From NCBI RefSeq assembly GCF_004405125.1, contig NZ_SORX01000003.1:1-64000 (forward strand): a stretch of 64,000 nucleotides of DNA, given 5' to 3'. A program made the translations under genes and the position numbers. This document shows, one piece after another, positions 1 to 8,563 of this stretch. Source of the stretch: Jeotgalibacillus salarius. GTDB lineage: Bacteria; Bacillota; Bacilli; Bacillales; Jeotgalibacillaceae. Position 1 is the first letter of the stretch. The number at the start of each line of letters is the position of its first letter. The notes below the pieces were generated by a model that was given only the letters and a program-made list of their open reading frames with translations, was not told where the DNA came from and ran no database searches.

Positions 1-55
1 CGAACTCACGACATCAGCTTGGAAGGCTGAGGTTTTACCACTAAACTACACCCGC
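1..55 (-). tRNA. tRNA-Gly(TCC), 3' part cut by window edge
   Basis: Read on the minus strand, the 5' acceptor strand GCGGGTG, D arm and an anticodon arm with TCC are visible. The T arm is cut off by the start of the window. It is the promoter-distal visible member of the tRNA cluster. Confidence 0.9.
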
Positions 56-74
56 GGTATGTTATGAAAAAATA

Positions 75-151
75 TGGCGCGCCCGAGAGGAGTCGAACCC
101 CTAACCTCTTGATCCGTAGTCAAACGCTCTATCCAATTGAGCTACGGGCGC
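75..151 (-). tRNA. tRNA-Arg(ACG)
   Basis: Complete cloverleaf on the minus strand with acceptor pairing GCGCCCG/CGGGCGC, anticodon loop CTACGGA (anticodon ACG, read as ICG), the GGTTCGA T loop and an encoded CCA end. Confidence 0.95.
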
Positions 152-160
152 TAACTTGTT

Positions 161-246
<86 letters not shown>

Positions 247-319
247 TCGTATCCGAGCGATAAATAATATTATATCAATATATCATTTCGTTGTCAATCA
301 TTTTTAAAATAAATAATAA

Positions 320-401
320 TGCGGGTGGAGGGACTTGAACCCCCACGCCTTGCGGCACTAGATCCTAAGTCTAGCGTGTCTGCCAATTCCACCACACCCG
401 C
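320..401 (-). tRNA. tRNA-Leu(TAG)
   Basis: Class II tRNA on the minus strand with acceptor GCGGGTG/CACCCGC, long variable arm and anticodon TAG. Unlike most of its neighbours it has no encoded CCA; the discriminator A is followed by TTA, so the tail must be added by nucleotidyltransferase. Confidence 0.93.
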
Positions 402-413
402 ATATAAAAATCA

Positions 414-489
414 TGGTGAGCCATGAAGGACTCGAACCTTCGACCCTCTGATTAAAAGTCAGATGCTCTACCAACTGAGCTAATGGCTC
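414..489 (-). tRNA. tRNA-Lys(TTT)
   Basis: Minus-strand cloverleaf with acceptor GAGCCAT/ATGGCTC, anticodon TTT in loop ACTTTTAAT, and encoded CCA. Confidence 0.95.
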
Positions 490-493
490 TAAA

Positions 494-568
494 TGGCTGG
501 GCTAGCTGGATTCGAACCAACGCATGACGGAGTCAAAGTCCGTTGCCTTACCGCTTGGCTATAGCCCA
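494..568 (-). tRNA. tRNA-Gln(TTG)
   Basis: Minus-strand cloverleaf with acceptor TGGGCTA/TAGCCCA, anticodon TTG and encoded CCA. Only 4 nt separate it from the preceding tRNA-Lys, consistent with one polycistronic precursor. Confidence 0.95.
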
Positions 569-576
569 ATAAAAAA

Positions 577-652
577 TGGCGGTCCCGACCGGGATCGAAC
601 CGGCGATCTCCTGCGTGACAGGCAGGCATGTTAACCGCTACACCACGGGACC
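577..652 (-). tRNA. tRNA-Asp(GTC)
   Basis: Minus-strand cloverleaf with acceptor GGTCCCG/CGGGACC, anticodon GTC in loop CTGTCAC, and encoded CCA. Confidence 0.95.
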
Positions 653-682
653 AAATCATAGTATGTACTTTTCAAAAATAAG

Positions 683-757
683 TGGTGACCCGTACGGGAT
701 TCGAACCCGTGTTACCGCCGTGAAAGGGCGGTGTCTTAACCACTTGACCAACGGGCC
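683..757 (-). tRNA. tRNA-Glu(TTC)
   Basis: Minus-strand cloverleaf with acceptor GGCCCGT/ACGGGTC (one G-U pair), anticodon TTC and encoded CCA. Confidence 0.95.
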
Positions 758-763
758 TAATTC

Positions 764-854
764 TGGCGGAGAAGGAGGGATTTGAACCCTCGCGCCGCTT
801 ACACGACCTACACCCTTAGCAGGGGCGCCTCTTCAGCCACTTGAGTACTTCCCC
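764..854 (-). tRNA. tRNA-Ser(GCT)
   Basis: Class II tRNA on the minus strand (about 91 nt with a long variable arm), anticodon GCT, acceptor GGGGAAG paired to CTTCTCC with a wobble, and encoded CCA. Confidence 0.94.
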
Positions 855-861
855 ATAAAAA

Positions 862-936
862 TGGCTCCACAGGTAGGACTCGAACCTACGACCGATCGGT
901 TAACAGCCGATTGCTCTACCACTGAGCTACTGTGGA
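862..936 (-). tRNA. tRNA-Asn(GTT)
   Basis: Minus-strand cloverleaf with acceptor TCCACAG/CTGTGGA, anticodon GTT and encoded CCA. It is the promoter-proximal gene of the tRNA cluster. Confidence 0.95.
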
Positions 937-1004
937 ACGATAACATTCAATTTTGCAGCAAGCCTTATGTATTTCATATAGCGTCTCTCTTGCCGACGTT
1001 TAAT

Positions 1005-1034
1005 ATCATAACAGACACTCAAAACGAAAGTCAA
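1005..1034 (-). promoter_or_regulatory. SigA-type promoter of the tRNA cluster
   Basis: On the minus strand TTGACT (1029-1034) is followed after 18 nt by TATGAT (1005-1010). It lies about 70 bp upstream of tRNA-Asn and points into the ten-gene tRNA run. No other promoter-like pair is seen between the tRNAs. Confidence 0.75.
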
Positions 1035-1201
1035 TCATTTTAATAAAATAATTCAAATGAATTTTCTTATGTAATTCGTCTGCTTCTAAGCCTAGTGAAT
1101 GTAATTTACCACATTTAAATGGTGATGTCAAAAGCAATACCCCCAGAAGAAACAACTATATAAAAACTGATTACGTTCCTTCTATTATGATATCAACCAT
1201 T

Positions 1202-1238
1202 TAAAAAAGTTCCCGGAACTTTCAAGATCTCCGGGAAC
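1202..1238 (-). terminator. Rho-independent terminator after sprT
   Basis: The 9-bp arms GTTCCCGGA and TCCGGGAAC (1209-1238) are followed on the minus strand by TTTTTTA. It lies just beyond the sprT stop and ends the tex/membrane protein/sprT unit. Confidence 0.85.
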
Positions 1239-1246
1239 CTTTCGTG

Positions 1247-1720
1247 TTAAACAAGCGACTGATCCACACCTAAGTAGTTCAGCTTTCCTCTGCATTTGCC
1301 GCAGCGGTATTTGCTAGTATTGAATTTTCTTTTTCGGTGATATACAATTCCGCAGGCTTCACATTCATAAACCTTGTTTCTCGGAATCTGCCTTTTCTTT
1401 TGTGATGGAAGCGGTGTACAGAATCTTGGCGCACCTACTCTTTTAATCAGTTCCCTGAAATCACGGTCACGATGCTGATACCCTTTTCCTTCTATATGAA
1501 GGTGGTAGTGTGCGAGTTCGTGTTTAATGATTCCCACAAGTTCTTCATAACCGTGCTCATCCAGATACTTTTTGTTTATTTCAATGTGATGACTCACTAA
1601 AAGATATCTTCCACCCGTTGTTCTGAGCCGTCCATTGAAGTAAGCAAGGTGACAAAACTTCTTTCCGAACGACTCAAGAGAAATGTGCTCTGTTAATTTT
1701 TGCAGTTCCTCATTTGTCAC
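1247..1720 (-). CDS. sprT: SprT-like zinc metalloprotease-fold protein (YdcK type)
   Basis: 157 aa. The zinc-binding HELAH motif is at residues 67-71 and a C-terminal CxxC...CxxC zinc ribbon lies around residues 118-145; this is the architecture and length of the bacterial SprT/YdcK family. The eukaryotic relatives (Spartan) are DNA-protein crosslink proteases, but the function of the bacterial proteins is not settled. It is the last gene of a minus-strand unit with tex and a small membrane protein (17 bp and 15 bp gaps), the same neighbourhood as in B. subtilis (ydcI-ydcK). The tiny cmpA gene that I expected in this neighbourhood is not present. Confidence 0.88.
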   Translation of the reverse strand: MTNEELQKLTEHISLESFGKKFCHLAYFNGRLRTTGGRYLLVSHHIEINKKYLDEHGYEELVGIIKHELAHYHLHIEGKGYQHRDRDFRELIKRVGAPRFCTPLPSQKKRQIPRNKVYECEACGIVYHRKRKFNTSKYRCGKCRGKLNYLGVDQSLV

Positions 1721-1736
1721 AGTCTGAACACTCCAT

Positions 1737-2150
1737 TTAAATGAATAGGAAGATGACAGCCACTAATGGCATGGAAATGATTAATTGCAGACTGATTAAA
1801 GAGAATGAACGGACCTGCCCTTTCACTTCTGCGGGAACTTTCTGGTTCATTCTTGTCAGCACTTGCATAATACCAAAGGCAGCTGCAGCAAATATGATCA
1901 CGAGCGGTATGATCGGGAGTCCGTTGTCCGGCTTATCCATTAAAACATACGCAAGTATCATGACGACGATTGGCACGAGTTCGATGATCATTGTTGAAAA
2001 GAAGAAGCGTGTTAAGACTGTTGATACTGTCATACCCTGATCACCGCGTCCCTCTGCAGTTTTTACAACTGTACCGAGGTGGGCAATATAATTAAACGTG
2101 ATGCCAAGCGCTGCAATGGCTGCAGCGATGGCAATGATATAGTAGACCAT
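1737..2150 (-). CDS. small membrane protein, function unknown
   Basis: 137 aa with four predicted hydrophobic segments (about residues 2-23, 48-70, 77-97 and 115-136) and short loops. The first segments are rich in Ala and Ile and faintly recall c-ring helices, but no glutamate or aspartate sits in the middle of a helix, so I do not call it an ATPase subunit. It lies 15 bp after tex and 17 bp before sprT, so it is probably cotranscribed with them. Confidence 0.7.
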   Translation of the reverse strand: MVYYIIAIAAAIAALGITFNYIAHLGTVVKTAEGRGDQGMTVSTVLTRFFFSTMIIELVPIVVMILAYVLMDKPDNGLPIIPLVIIFAAAAFGIMQVLTRMNQKVPAEVKGQVRSFSLISLQLIISMPLVAVIFLFI

Positions 2151-2164
2151 TTATTTTCCTCCAA

Positions 2165-4345
2165 TTAATTAGCTTGATCTGCAGGCGGCAGCATTGTGAT
2201 TGCGATTCTGCCTTTTTTCACATCAACCTGCTCAATCCATACTGTTACAACGTCACCTAGTGATACGACATCGAGCGGATGCTTAACAAATCCCTTTTTT
2301 AATTTCGAGATATGCACTAAACCATCCTGTTTTACACCAATGTCTACGAAGGCTCCGAAATCCACTACATTGCGGACAGTGCCCTGAAGTTCCATGCCAG
2401 GCTTCAAGTCTTCCATTTTTAATACATCTTTTTTCAGAATCGGTTTATCGAGCTCATCACGCGGGTCTCGTCCCGGGCGGATCAGCGCTTCAATGATATC
2501 TTTCATTGTATGAATGCCGATGCCGGTCTCTTCAGACCAATTTTCCGGTGTTTTTTGGATGATGGCTGCTTTCAGGTCTTCTGAACCGATCGCATTCAAA
2601 TCAAACCCAGTCTGTTTGATCATTTTTTCAACGTCCTGATAATTCTCAGGGTGAATGCCTGTACGATCTAAAGGATTTTCCCCTTCTGCAATACGGAGGA
2701 ATCCGATACACTGCTCATATGTTTTTGCGCCGAGACGTGGAATCTTCTTTAACTGCTTTCGGTTGCTGAACTTACCAGCTTCATCACGTGCTTTGACAAT
2801 ATTCTGTGCAACGGTTTTTGATAAGCCTGCCACATATTGCAGAAGTGATGGTGAGGCTGTGTTCACATTCACTCCGACTTTATTTACTGCCGTTTCAACA
2901 ACAAATGTCAGAGATTCATTCAGTTTCTTTTGTGAAACGTCATGCTGGTACTGACCGACACCGACTGATTTCGGATCAATCTTCACAAGTTCAGCCAGCG
3001 GATCCTGCAGTCTTCTTGCAATGGACACTGCACTTCGTTCTTCTACCTGCAGATCAGGAAATTCTTCGCGTGCAACTTCAGAAGCAGAATATACACTTGC
3101 TCCCGCTTCATTGACGATTAGATAATATACTTCCTGATCGATTTCCTGAAGCTGATCCGCTACAAATTGTTCAGTTTCTCTGGAAGCAGTCCCGTTCCCG
3201 ATTGCAACAAGTTCAATGTCATAGTCTTTTACAACTTTTTTAAATATTTGAGCTGCCTTTGAAGGATCCTTTGTTGTATGCGGATAAATAACGCCAATAT
3301 AAAGCATTTTCCCTGTATCATCTACAACCGCCAGTTTACAGCCTGTCCGGTAAGCAGGGTCAACTCCCAGCACTTTCTTCCCTTTTAAAGGAGCCTGAAG
3401 CAGAAGGTTTTTAAGGTTTTCAGAAAAAATATGAATTGCCTGGTTTTCCGCTTTTTCTGTCAGCTCGTTCCTGATCTCTCTTTCGATCGAGGGTAGGATC
3501 AGTCGCTTATAGCTATCTTCAATGGCTTCTGAAATTTGGCCTGCTGATACCGACTGAGGATATTTCACATGCTTACGTTTCAATTCAGACAAGATTCTTT
3601 CCTGATCAGGATGAATTGATACGCGCAGCACTTCTTCTTTTTCTCCTCGGTTAAGCGCAAGGGTACGGTGCGGAACAATTTTCGAAACGGGCTCTTCGTA
3701 TTCATAGTACATTTCGAAGATTCCTTTTTCATCAAGCTCTGCTTTTTTAACGGCAGAAGTGATTTTACCGTTTCTGAATGTCTGGTTTCTTATGTATTCA
3801 CGTATCTTCGCATCATCTGCGAGCATTTCAGCGATGATATCTCTTGCACCTGCAAGTGCTTCTTCTGTGGTTGGTACTTCTTTTTCCACAGAAATAAATT
3901 CGGAGGCTTTCTCTTCCACGTCTCCTGATTTAGGGAAAGATAACAGCCATTTCGCCAGCGGTTCAAGTCCTTTTTCTTTCGCTTTTGTCGCACGTGTTCT
4001 TCTTTTTTGTTTATATGGACGGTAAAGATCCTCTACTGCCTGAAGTTTATCTGCTTTTACAATGGACTGTTTCAGCTCATCGGTCAGCTTGTCCTGATCT
4101 TCTATAAGGCGAAGCACTTCTTCTTTTCTTGTTTCAAGATTCTGCAGGTATACCCAGCTGTCAGAAATATTTTTGATCTGAACTTCATCAAGCGCACCTG
4201 TCATTTCTTTCCGGTAACGTGCAATAAATGGCACTGTATTTCCTTCATCTAAAAGCTGAATGACTTTCTCAACTTTAGTGGCGTCAATTGAAATATTTGC
4301 TGCCAGACGGGCGATCTGTTGGTTATGTGTTTCCATCCCATTCAC
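2165..4345 (-). CDS. tex: Tex family RNA-binding protein (YdcI/YhgF type)
   Basis: About 726 aa, the normal length of the Tex family. In order it shows the N-terminal Tex helical domain, a YqgF/RNase H-like domain containing GVDPAYRTGCK (about residue 330), tandem helix-hairpin-helix motifs (about 495-560) and a C-terminal S1 RNA-binding domain with GAFVDIGVKQDGLVH (about 665-685). Tex proteins associate with RNA and RNA polymerase and affect transcription and stress survival. The listed start is GTG at 4345, only 2 nt from the AAAGG site; ATG three codons later (4336) has an 11-nt spacing and may be the real start. It is the first gene of the unit with the membrane protein and sprT. Confidence 0.93.
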   Translation of the reverse strand: MNGMETHNQQIARLAANISIDATKVEKVIQLLDEGNTVPFIARYRKEMTGALDEVQIKNISDSWVYLQNLETRKEEVLRLIEDQDKLTDELKQSIVKADKLQAVEDLYRPYKQKRRTRATKAKEKGLEPLAKWLLSFPKSGDVEEKASEFISVEKEVPTTEEALAGARDIIAEMLADDAKIREYIRNQTFRNGKITSAVKKAELDEKGIFEMYYEYEEPVSKIVPHRTLALNRGEKEEVLRVSIHPDQERILSELKRKHVKYPQSVSAGQISEAIEDSYKRLILPSIEREIRNELTEKAENQAIHIFSENLKNLLLQAPLKGKKVLGVDPAYRTGCKLAVVDDTGKMLYIGVIYPHTTKDPSKAAQIFKKVVKDYDIELVAIGNGTASRETEQFVADQLQEIDQEVYYLIVNEAGASVYSASEVAREEFPDLQVEERSAVSIARRLQDPLAELVKIDPKSVGVGQYQHDVSQKKLNESLTFVVETAVNKVGVNVNTASPSLLQYVAGLSKTVAQNIVKARDEAGKFSNRKQLKKIPRLGAKTYEQCIGFLRIAEGENPLDRTGIHPENYQDVEKMIKQTGFDLNAIGSEDLKAAIIQKTPENWSEETGIGIHTMKDIIEALIRPGRDPRDELDKPILKKDVLKMEDLKPGMELQGTVRNVVDFGAFVDIGVKQDGLVHISKLKKGFVKHPLDVVSLGDVVTVWIEQVDVKKGRIAITMLPPADQAN

Positions 4346-4416
4346 TGCCTTTCTATAATGATATCCGTGATCAATTGTACCACAATCACGCTAACTGCTT
4401 TGCGACTTGTCATTGC

Positions 4417-4448
4417 AAAAAAAAGAAACCACCTTTTAAGGCAGTCTC
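4417..4448 (-). terminator. Terminator of the rsb-sigB-rsbX operon
   Basis: On the minus strand an 11-bp stem with three G-U pairs (4425-4448, loop AA) is followed by eight T. The upstream arm overlaps the last codons of rsbX. It separates the stress operon from tex. Confidence 0.7.
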
Positions 4449-5029
4449 CCAATGATAAAAGTTGTATCATCATCTTCCGAAACAATCGAATCGAGATACG
4501 TTGAAATATAGTCAATTGAACGTCCTGACTGTAGCAGCGGCCGTACACGCGTGATCTGAAGTCCGTCTGAGTGAATAAGGAAAGATGCGCCATCTTCATA
4601 GGTAAAACTCTGGGTTTTGTATTCCTGGGGTCTGCCTGACAAATAACCTGTTACAGGTAAAGGGTAAGTCAGTTTCCCTTCTTCAGAGTAAAAGTAAAAA
4701 CGGATATTTCCCACACAGCTGTATGTAACCTGTCTGGTTGCATATTCAATTTTCACAATTGCGACTGCCGCTCCTCTTTTTTTCACCACAGAATCATTCG
4801 CTCTTACCATCAGCTGCGCTACATCTTCCTCCACATGTTCTTCCACAACACTACACACAGCCTGGGAAGCTTCATGGGCATATTTCCCACTTCCAAGACC
4901 ATCTGCTAAAACACAGATGAAATAATCATCAGTCGCAGTGAAATAATAACTGTCACCGCAGTCCTGACGTCCTTTTTTTGTGTACTGTCCAGCGTGTACT
5001 GTTACTAAACTGTTGTCAAGTACTTCCAT
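4436..5029 (-). CDS. rsbX: RsbX, PP2C-type serine phosphatase of the SigB pathway
   Basis: 197 aa, the usual size of RsbX. It carries PP2C landmarks: DCGDSYYF near residue 24, the Mn-binding CVLADGLGSGKYA near 39-51, IHSDGL near 152 and a terminal DDTTFIIGR. In B. subtilis RsbX dephosphorylates RsbR and RsbS and resets the stressosome after stress. The ATG overlaps the sigB stop (TGATG), which suggests translational coupling. Confidence 0.92.
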   Translation of the reverse strand: MEVLDNSLVTVHAGQYTKKGRQDCGDSYYFTATDDYFICVLADGLGSGKYAHEASQAVCSVVEEHVEEDVAQLMVRANDSVVKKRGAAVAIVKIEYATRQVTYSCVGNIRFYFYSEEGKLTYPLPVTGYLSGRPQEYKTQSFTYEDGASFLIHSDGLQITRVRPLLQSGRSIDYISTYLDSIVSEDDDTTFIIGRLP

Positions 5030-5823
5030 CAGGCAAAATCACTATCTTGTGAATTTTCCTGCTGGATCGCATCACGCAGTTTTTTGATGGCTCTTCTCTG
5101 CAGTCTGGACACATGCATCTGAGAGATACCAAGCATATCACCGGCGTCTTTTTGACTCATGTTTTCAAGGTACGTATATTGAATAATCTGTTTTTCTCTT
5201 TCACTCAACACGTGAAGTACTTTTTCAAGTACCATACGCTGATCCGTTTTTTCATAATTGTCATCCATGCTTCCAACAATGTCGAGCAGCGTAACGGTGC
5301 TGCCGTCAGAGTCAGCTTCGATTGAATGATCCACCGAAAGAGCCTGATAACTTTTACCCATCTCCATCGCTTCCAGAATTTCTTCTTCAGAAACTTCAAG
5401 ATGCATCGCAATTTCGCTTACCTTTGGCGAGCGCTGCAGATCTGTTGTCAGCTCTTCTACAGTGGCTTTGATTTTCGGACCGAGCTCTTTAATTCTTCTT
5501 GGAACATGAACGCTCCAGGTTTTGTCACGTAAAAATCGTTTGATCTCACCAATAATCGTTGGGATAGCAAATGCTTCGAAGCTTTTTCCAAAAGTATCAT
5601 CATAACGACGGATCGCACCAAGCAGACCAATCATGCCAACCTGAGCGATGTCTTCATGATAAGATTTACCTTTTGAATATTTTCTTGCAATGGATTCTAC
5701 AAGGTTCTTGTAATGCACAACCAGGTTATGCTGTGCTTCCTGATCTTCTGTTTCCTGGTAGGCTTTAATCCATTTCAGCACTTCGTCTTTGCTTGGTTGA
5801 TTAGGTTGAGACAGTTTCCGCAT
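5029..5823 (-). CDS. sigB: RNA polymerase sigma factor SigB (general stress)
   Basis: 264 aa from the ATG at 5823. Region 2 contains GKSFEAFAIPTIIGEIKRFL, region 3 contains RSPKVSEIA, and region 4 ends with GISQMHVSRLQRRAIKKL, closely matching B. subtilis SigB. The open frame extends to a TTG at 5847, but the ATG nine codons in has the better GGTGGAGAGGG site and gives the length expected for the family. It overlaps the end of rsbW by 23 bp, a coupling also known in B. subtilis, so anti-sigma factor and sigma are made together. Transcription comes from the SigA-type promoter before rsbR and the SigB-type promoter before rsbV. Confidence 0.96.
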   Translation of the reverse strand: MRKLSQPNQPSKDEVLKWIKAYQETEDQEAQHNLVVHYKNLVESIARKYSKGKSYHEDIAQVGMIGLLGAIRRYDDTFGKSFEAFAIPTIIGEIKRFLRDKTWSVHVPRRIKELGPKIKATVEELTTDLQRSPKVSEIAMHLEVSEEEILEAMEMGKSYQALSVDHSIEADSDGSTVTLLDIVGSMDDNYEKTDQRMVLEKVLHVLSEREKQIIQYTYLENMSQKDAGDMLGISQMHVSRLQRRAIKKLRDAIQQENSQDSDFA

Positions 5824-6271
5824 CCCTCTCCACCTGCTCTTCCTCAATGTACTTTGTCATGAAGACTGTTACACCCTCTTTTTGACTGATCTTCACGTTG
5901 TCCATCAGACTTTCAATCAGGTAAAGACCAAGCCCGCCTTCACGAAGCATGTCGACATCAGAACCTTCATTGTAAGGCCCCACTTCTTCTTTCACCTTCA
6001 CAAAATCAAAGCTTGAACCATGATCTGCCACAATGACTTCCAAACGGTCACTATACAGCGCAAAGCCAACAACGATTTCACCTTCATCATTTTCTTTATA
6101 AGCATGCTGTACAGCATTTGTAATGGCTTCGCTCGTTGCAATCTTCAGATCTTCGATATCATCATAAGTGAAGCCCATACGACTTGCTATGCCTGAAATA
6201 GTCAGACGTATAACACCTACGTACTGGGCTTTAGCGGGAATTTTCATTTCGATATAATCAAATGGTTTCAT
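5801..6271 (-). CDS. rsbW: RsbW, anti-SigB factor and serine kinase
   Basis: 156 aa GHKL-type kinase with N box EAITNAVQHAY (about residues 48-58) and G boxes around VADHGSSFD (82-90) and REGGLGLYLI (110-119). RsbW binds SigB in unstressed cells and phosphorylates RsbV on a serine. It is 2 bp after rsbV and overlaps sigB, in the canonical order. Confidence 0.95.
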   Translation of the reverse strand: MKPFDYIEMKIPAKAQYVGVIRLTISGIASRMGFTYDDIEDLKIATSEAITNAVQHAYKENDEGEIVVGFALYSDRLEVIVADHGSSFDFVKVKEEVGPYNEGSDVDMLREGGLGLYLIESLMDNVKISQKEGVTVFMTKYIEEEQVERDAETVST

Positions 6272-6273
6272 TT

Positions 6274-6606
6274 TTACATTCCACCTTTTACTTCGGGGTT
6301 AATATCCATGATCTCTGCAAGCCCAGTAATATCAAAAAGTCGTTTGAGACGGTCAGAAAGTCCAGTTAGCTGGAGGTGTCCGCCATTCGCTTTAATCCCT
6401 TTGAATAACCCGACAAACACACCGATGCCTGTACTGTCCATATAGCTTACTTCAGATAAATCTGCCACAACCTTCATACCTTCCTGCTTTGAAAGCGGCT
6501 CAGTTTTTTCTCTCAGCACTGGCGCTGTATAAGCATCTATTTCACCGGCGATAACAAGTTTCGCAAAATCCTCTGTCTGCTCTTTTATATCAACTTTAAT
6601 ATTCAT
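6274..6606 (-). CDS. rsbV: RsbV, anti-anti-sigma factor (STAS domain)
   Basis: 110 aa single STAS domain. The phosphorylation site lies in YMDSTGIGVF; Ser58 here matches Ser56 of B. subtilis RsbV. Unphosphorylated RsbV captures RsbW and frees SigB. It is the first gene downstream of a SigB-type promoter, giving positive autoregulation of rsbV-rsbW-sigB-rsbX. Confidence 0.95.
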   Translation of the reverse strand: MNIKVDIKEQTEDFAKLVIAGEIDAYTAPVLREKTEPLSKQEGMKVVADLSEVSYMDSTGIGVFVGLFKGIKANGGHLQLTGLSDRLKRLFDITGLAEIMDINPEVKGGM

Positions 6607-6730
6607 GTTATTTCCACCTTTTTTCTAATGTCCTGCTTCAGTGTCTGACTGCCACTCAGCTTTAATGTATAACTAAAGTGAGCAGTGCACTGTCACTGTT
6701 CTCAAAATCTCCGTAAGACGTACTTGTAAA

Positions 6731-6755
6731 CTACCCTAACTTTTGATAGCTAAAC
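6731..6755 (-). promoter_or_regulatory. SigB-dependent promoter upstream of rsbV
   Basis: On the minus strand GTTTAG (6750-6755) is followed after 13 nt by GGGTAG (6731-6736). The consensus for B. subtilis SigB is GTTTAA-N12-15-GGGTAT. Its position between rsbU and rsbV is the same as the autoregulatory promoter of B. subtilis. Confidence 0.85.
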
Positions 6756-6770
6756 CTCTTAGTCTTAAAA

Positions 6771-7781
6771 CTATTTCGTTCTTTTAAGGATAATAATTGT
6801 AAAGTCATCTCTCAATTGAAAATGCTGAAGACGTTCAAGGTCCCGGAATATTTTATTCACAATTTCCTGAGGCGGGAGCTCTATGTACTCATTAATGTAG
6901 GAGATTAAAGTTTCACGTTCAATAAACCCTTCATCTGTACGGCATTCCGTTACACCATCTGACATGAGAATCACCATATCCCCTATTTCAACAGCCTGCT
7001 CATACCGCTTATATTTAGCGTTTTTATCAACGCCGAGAAGAAGTCCTCTAGCTTCAAGGTCCAGAAACTCCTTATCTTTATAGCGATAGAAGAAGCCGGG
7101 CTCATGACCTGCAGAAGCAAAATGCAAAATATTGCTTCTAAGTTCATACATTCCGTAAAACATGGTGATAAACATTGAATCGTCAACGTTCTGTTCAACC
7201 ACTCTGTTCAAGCTTTCAAGTACAGCACTTGGGTCTTTTCTGTACTCAGGAAGACTGTCCATTGCATATTTAATCATAGACATGCAAAGAGCAGCAGGTA
7301 TCCCTTTTCCGATTACATCAGCAATCGCAATATTGACCGAGTGATCGCCGTCGTGAACAAAGTGATAGTAATCACCATTCATCTGTTTGGCAGGCACACT
7401 GAGCGCTCCTATTTCAAGACCGTCTACTTCAGGCACTGAGGTCCCGAGCAGAGTCTCCTGAACATTCGATGCAATTTCCATCTCATTTTTTAACTCTTTT
7501 TGTGTAGCCAGCAAACTCTGGTGTTCTCTAAAAGCAAATCCATAGGCAGTCATGACTTCCAGCAGAATATCAAAAGAATGCCAGACTTCCGGTGAGAGGT
7601 CGGGCATTAACTCCTGCATCGCGCTTTTTTGCAGACTGATCACTTCTTCCGGCGGCACCTTTTTTTCAAGGGCTGTCCGGCTGAATTGCTGAGCAGCGTA
7701 TAAGGCCTGCTCAGACTGGTTATTTATATATTCCTGTAAAATCTTACTGAATTGCTCTTCTAATGTTTCCTGTTTATTCAT
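6771..7781 (-). CDS. rsbU: RsbU, PP2C phosphatase activating SigB
   Basis: 336 aa. An N-terminal helical RsbT-binding domain (about 1-80) and linker are followed by a PPM/SpoIIE phosphatase domain with GDYYHFV (about 139), IADVIGKGIPAALCMSM (151-167), SDGVTECRT (about 274) and a C-terminal RDDFTIIIL. When bound by RsbT it dephosphorylates RsbV-P in response to environmental stress. It is the last gene transcribed before the internal SigB promoter. Confidence 0.95.
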   Translation of the reverse strand: MNKQETLEEQFSKILQEYINNQSEQALYAAQQFSRTALEKKVPPEEVISLQKSAMQELMPDLSPEVWHSFDILLEVMTAYGFAFREHQSLLATQKELKNEMEIASNVQETLLGTSVPEVDGLEIGALSVPAKQMNGDYYHFVHDGDHSVNIAIADVIGKGIPAALCMSMIKYAMDSLPEYRKDPSAVLESLNRVVEQNVDDSMFITMFYGMYELRSNILHFASAGHEPGFFYRYKDKEFLDLEARGLLLGVDKNAKYKRYEQAVEIGDMVILMSDGVTECRTDEGFIERETLISYINEYIELPPQEIVNKIFRDLERLQHFQLRDDFTIIILKRTK

Positions 7782-7797
7782 TCGTCAAACGCCTCCC

Positions 7798-8199
7798 TTA
7801 TCGGAGCCATTTAGTTGAGCGGATTTCTGTACCTTCACCCGGGTCAGAGTCAATGTTAAAGTCATCCATTAACCTTCTTACACCCGGTAGGCCAGCCCCC
7901 AGACCCCCTGAAGTTGAAAAACCATCTTCCATTACTTTTCTGATATCTGGAATACCCGGACCTTTATCCAGTGCAATAATCCGAAGCCCTGCTTTACCAT
8001 TTTCATTTAATCGGTCAATACATAACTGACCTTCTCCTGCATAGAGGTAAATATTTCGGGCAAGCTCACTGATGGCTGTCGTAATTCTAGCCTGATCCAC
8101 AGTTCCAAATCCCAGTTCTTTCGCTACGTTTCTACCGAGCTGACGGGCAGCTACGATATCCCATTCATTGAGAATGGATACACAGGATTGGATTTCCAT
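7798..8199 (-). CDS. rsbT: RsbT, stressosome serine/threonine kinase
   Basis: 133 aa GHKL kinase with AISELARNIYLYA (N box, about residues 42-54), ALDKGPGIPD (about 76-85) and GGLGAGLPGVRRLMDD (97-112). RsbT phosphorylates RsbS and RsbR and, once released from the stressosome, activates RsbU. It sits 4 bp after rsbS. Confidence 0.95.
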   Translation of the reverse strand: MEIQSCVSILNEWDIVAARQLGRNVAKELGFGTVDQARITTAISELARNIYLYAGEGQLCIDRLNENGKAGLRIIALDKGPGIPDIRKVMEDGFSTSGGLGAGLPGVRRLMDDFNIDSDPGEGTEIRSTKWLR

Positions 8200-8203
8200 A
8201 TGG

Positions 8204-8560
8204 TCAGTCCCCCAATTCCTGTTGAAGTTTCTCTAAACCTTTTTCCAGGTCGAGGGCTGTCATCACGTCATCAAGTCTGATTCCAAGCTCGATCAGTGTA
8301 ATGGCTACTGCTGGCTGAATACCTGTAATGACGACTTTAGCTCCCATCAACCTTGACATATTGATCACATCTCCAAGTACCTTGGCAATAAATGAATCAA
8401 TAAAATCAATTGATGTAATATCAATTACAACGCCACGTGCGTTGGTTTCGTGAATTCTTTTTAGCAAATCTTCCTGAAATTCAAGGGCAGTCTGGTCATC
8501 CAGCTCCCATTGAATCGAAATCAAAAGGCAATCGTTCAGTTTTAAGATAGGAATTCTCAC
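8204..8560 (-). CDS. rsbS: RsbS, stressosome scaffold (STAS domain)
   Basis: 118 aa STAS protein. The target serine lies in DSFIAKV (Ser59 by B. subtilis numbering; same local context here). RsbS with RsbR forms the stressosome core that holds RsbT. Only 3 bp separate it from rsbR. Confidence 0.94.
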   Translation of the reverse strand: MRIPILKLNDCLLISIQWELDDQTALEFQEDLLKRIHETNARGVVIDITSIDFIDSFIAKVLGDVINMSRLMGAKVVITGIQPAVAITLIELGIRLDDVMTALDLEKGLEKLQQELGD

Positions 8561-8563
8561 TGT

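Noticed and set aside
576-1043. ORFs of 60-69 codons across the tRNA cluster
   Set aside because: They read through the antisense strand of clear tRNA genes.
1737-2150. ATP synthase subunit c-like annotation
   Set aside because: Four helices of suitable composition, but no acidic residue in the middle of a helix.
2655-4252. Several plus-strand ORFs of 80-100 codons inside tex
   Set aside because: They are antisense shadows of a well-supported gene.
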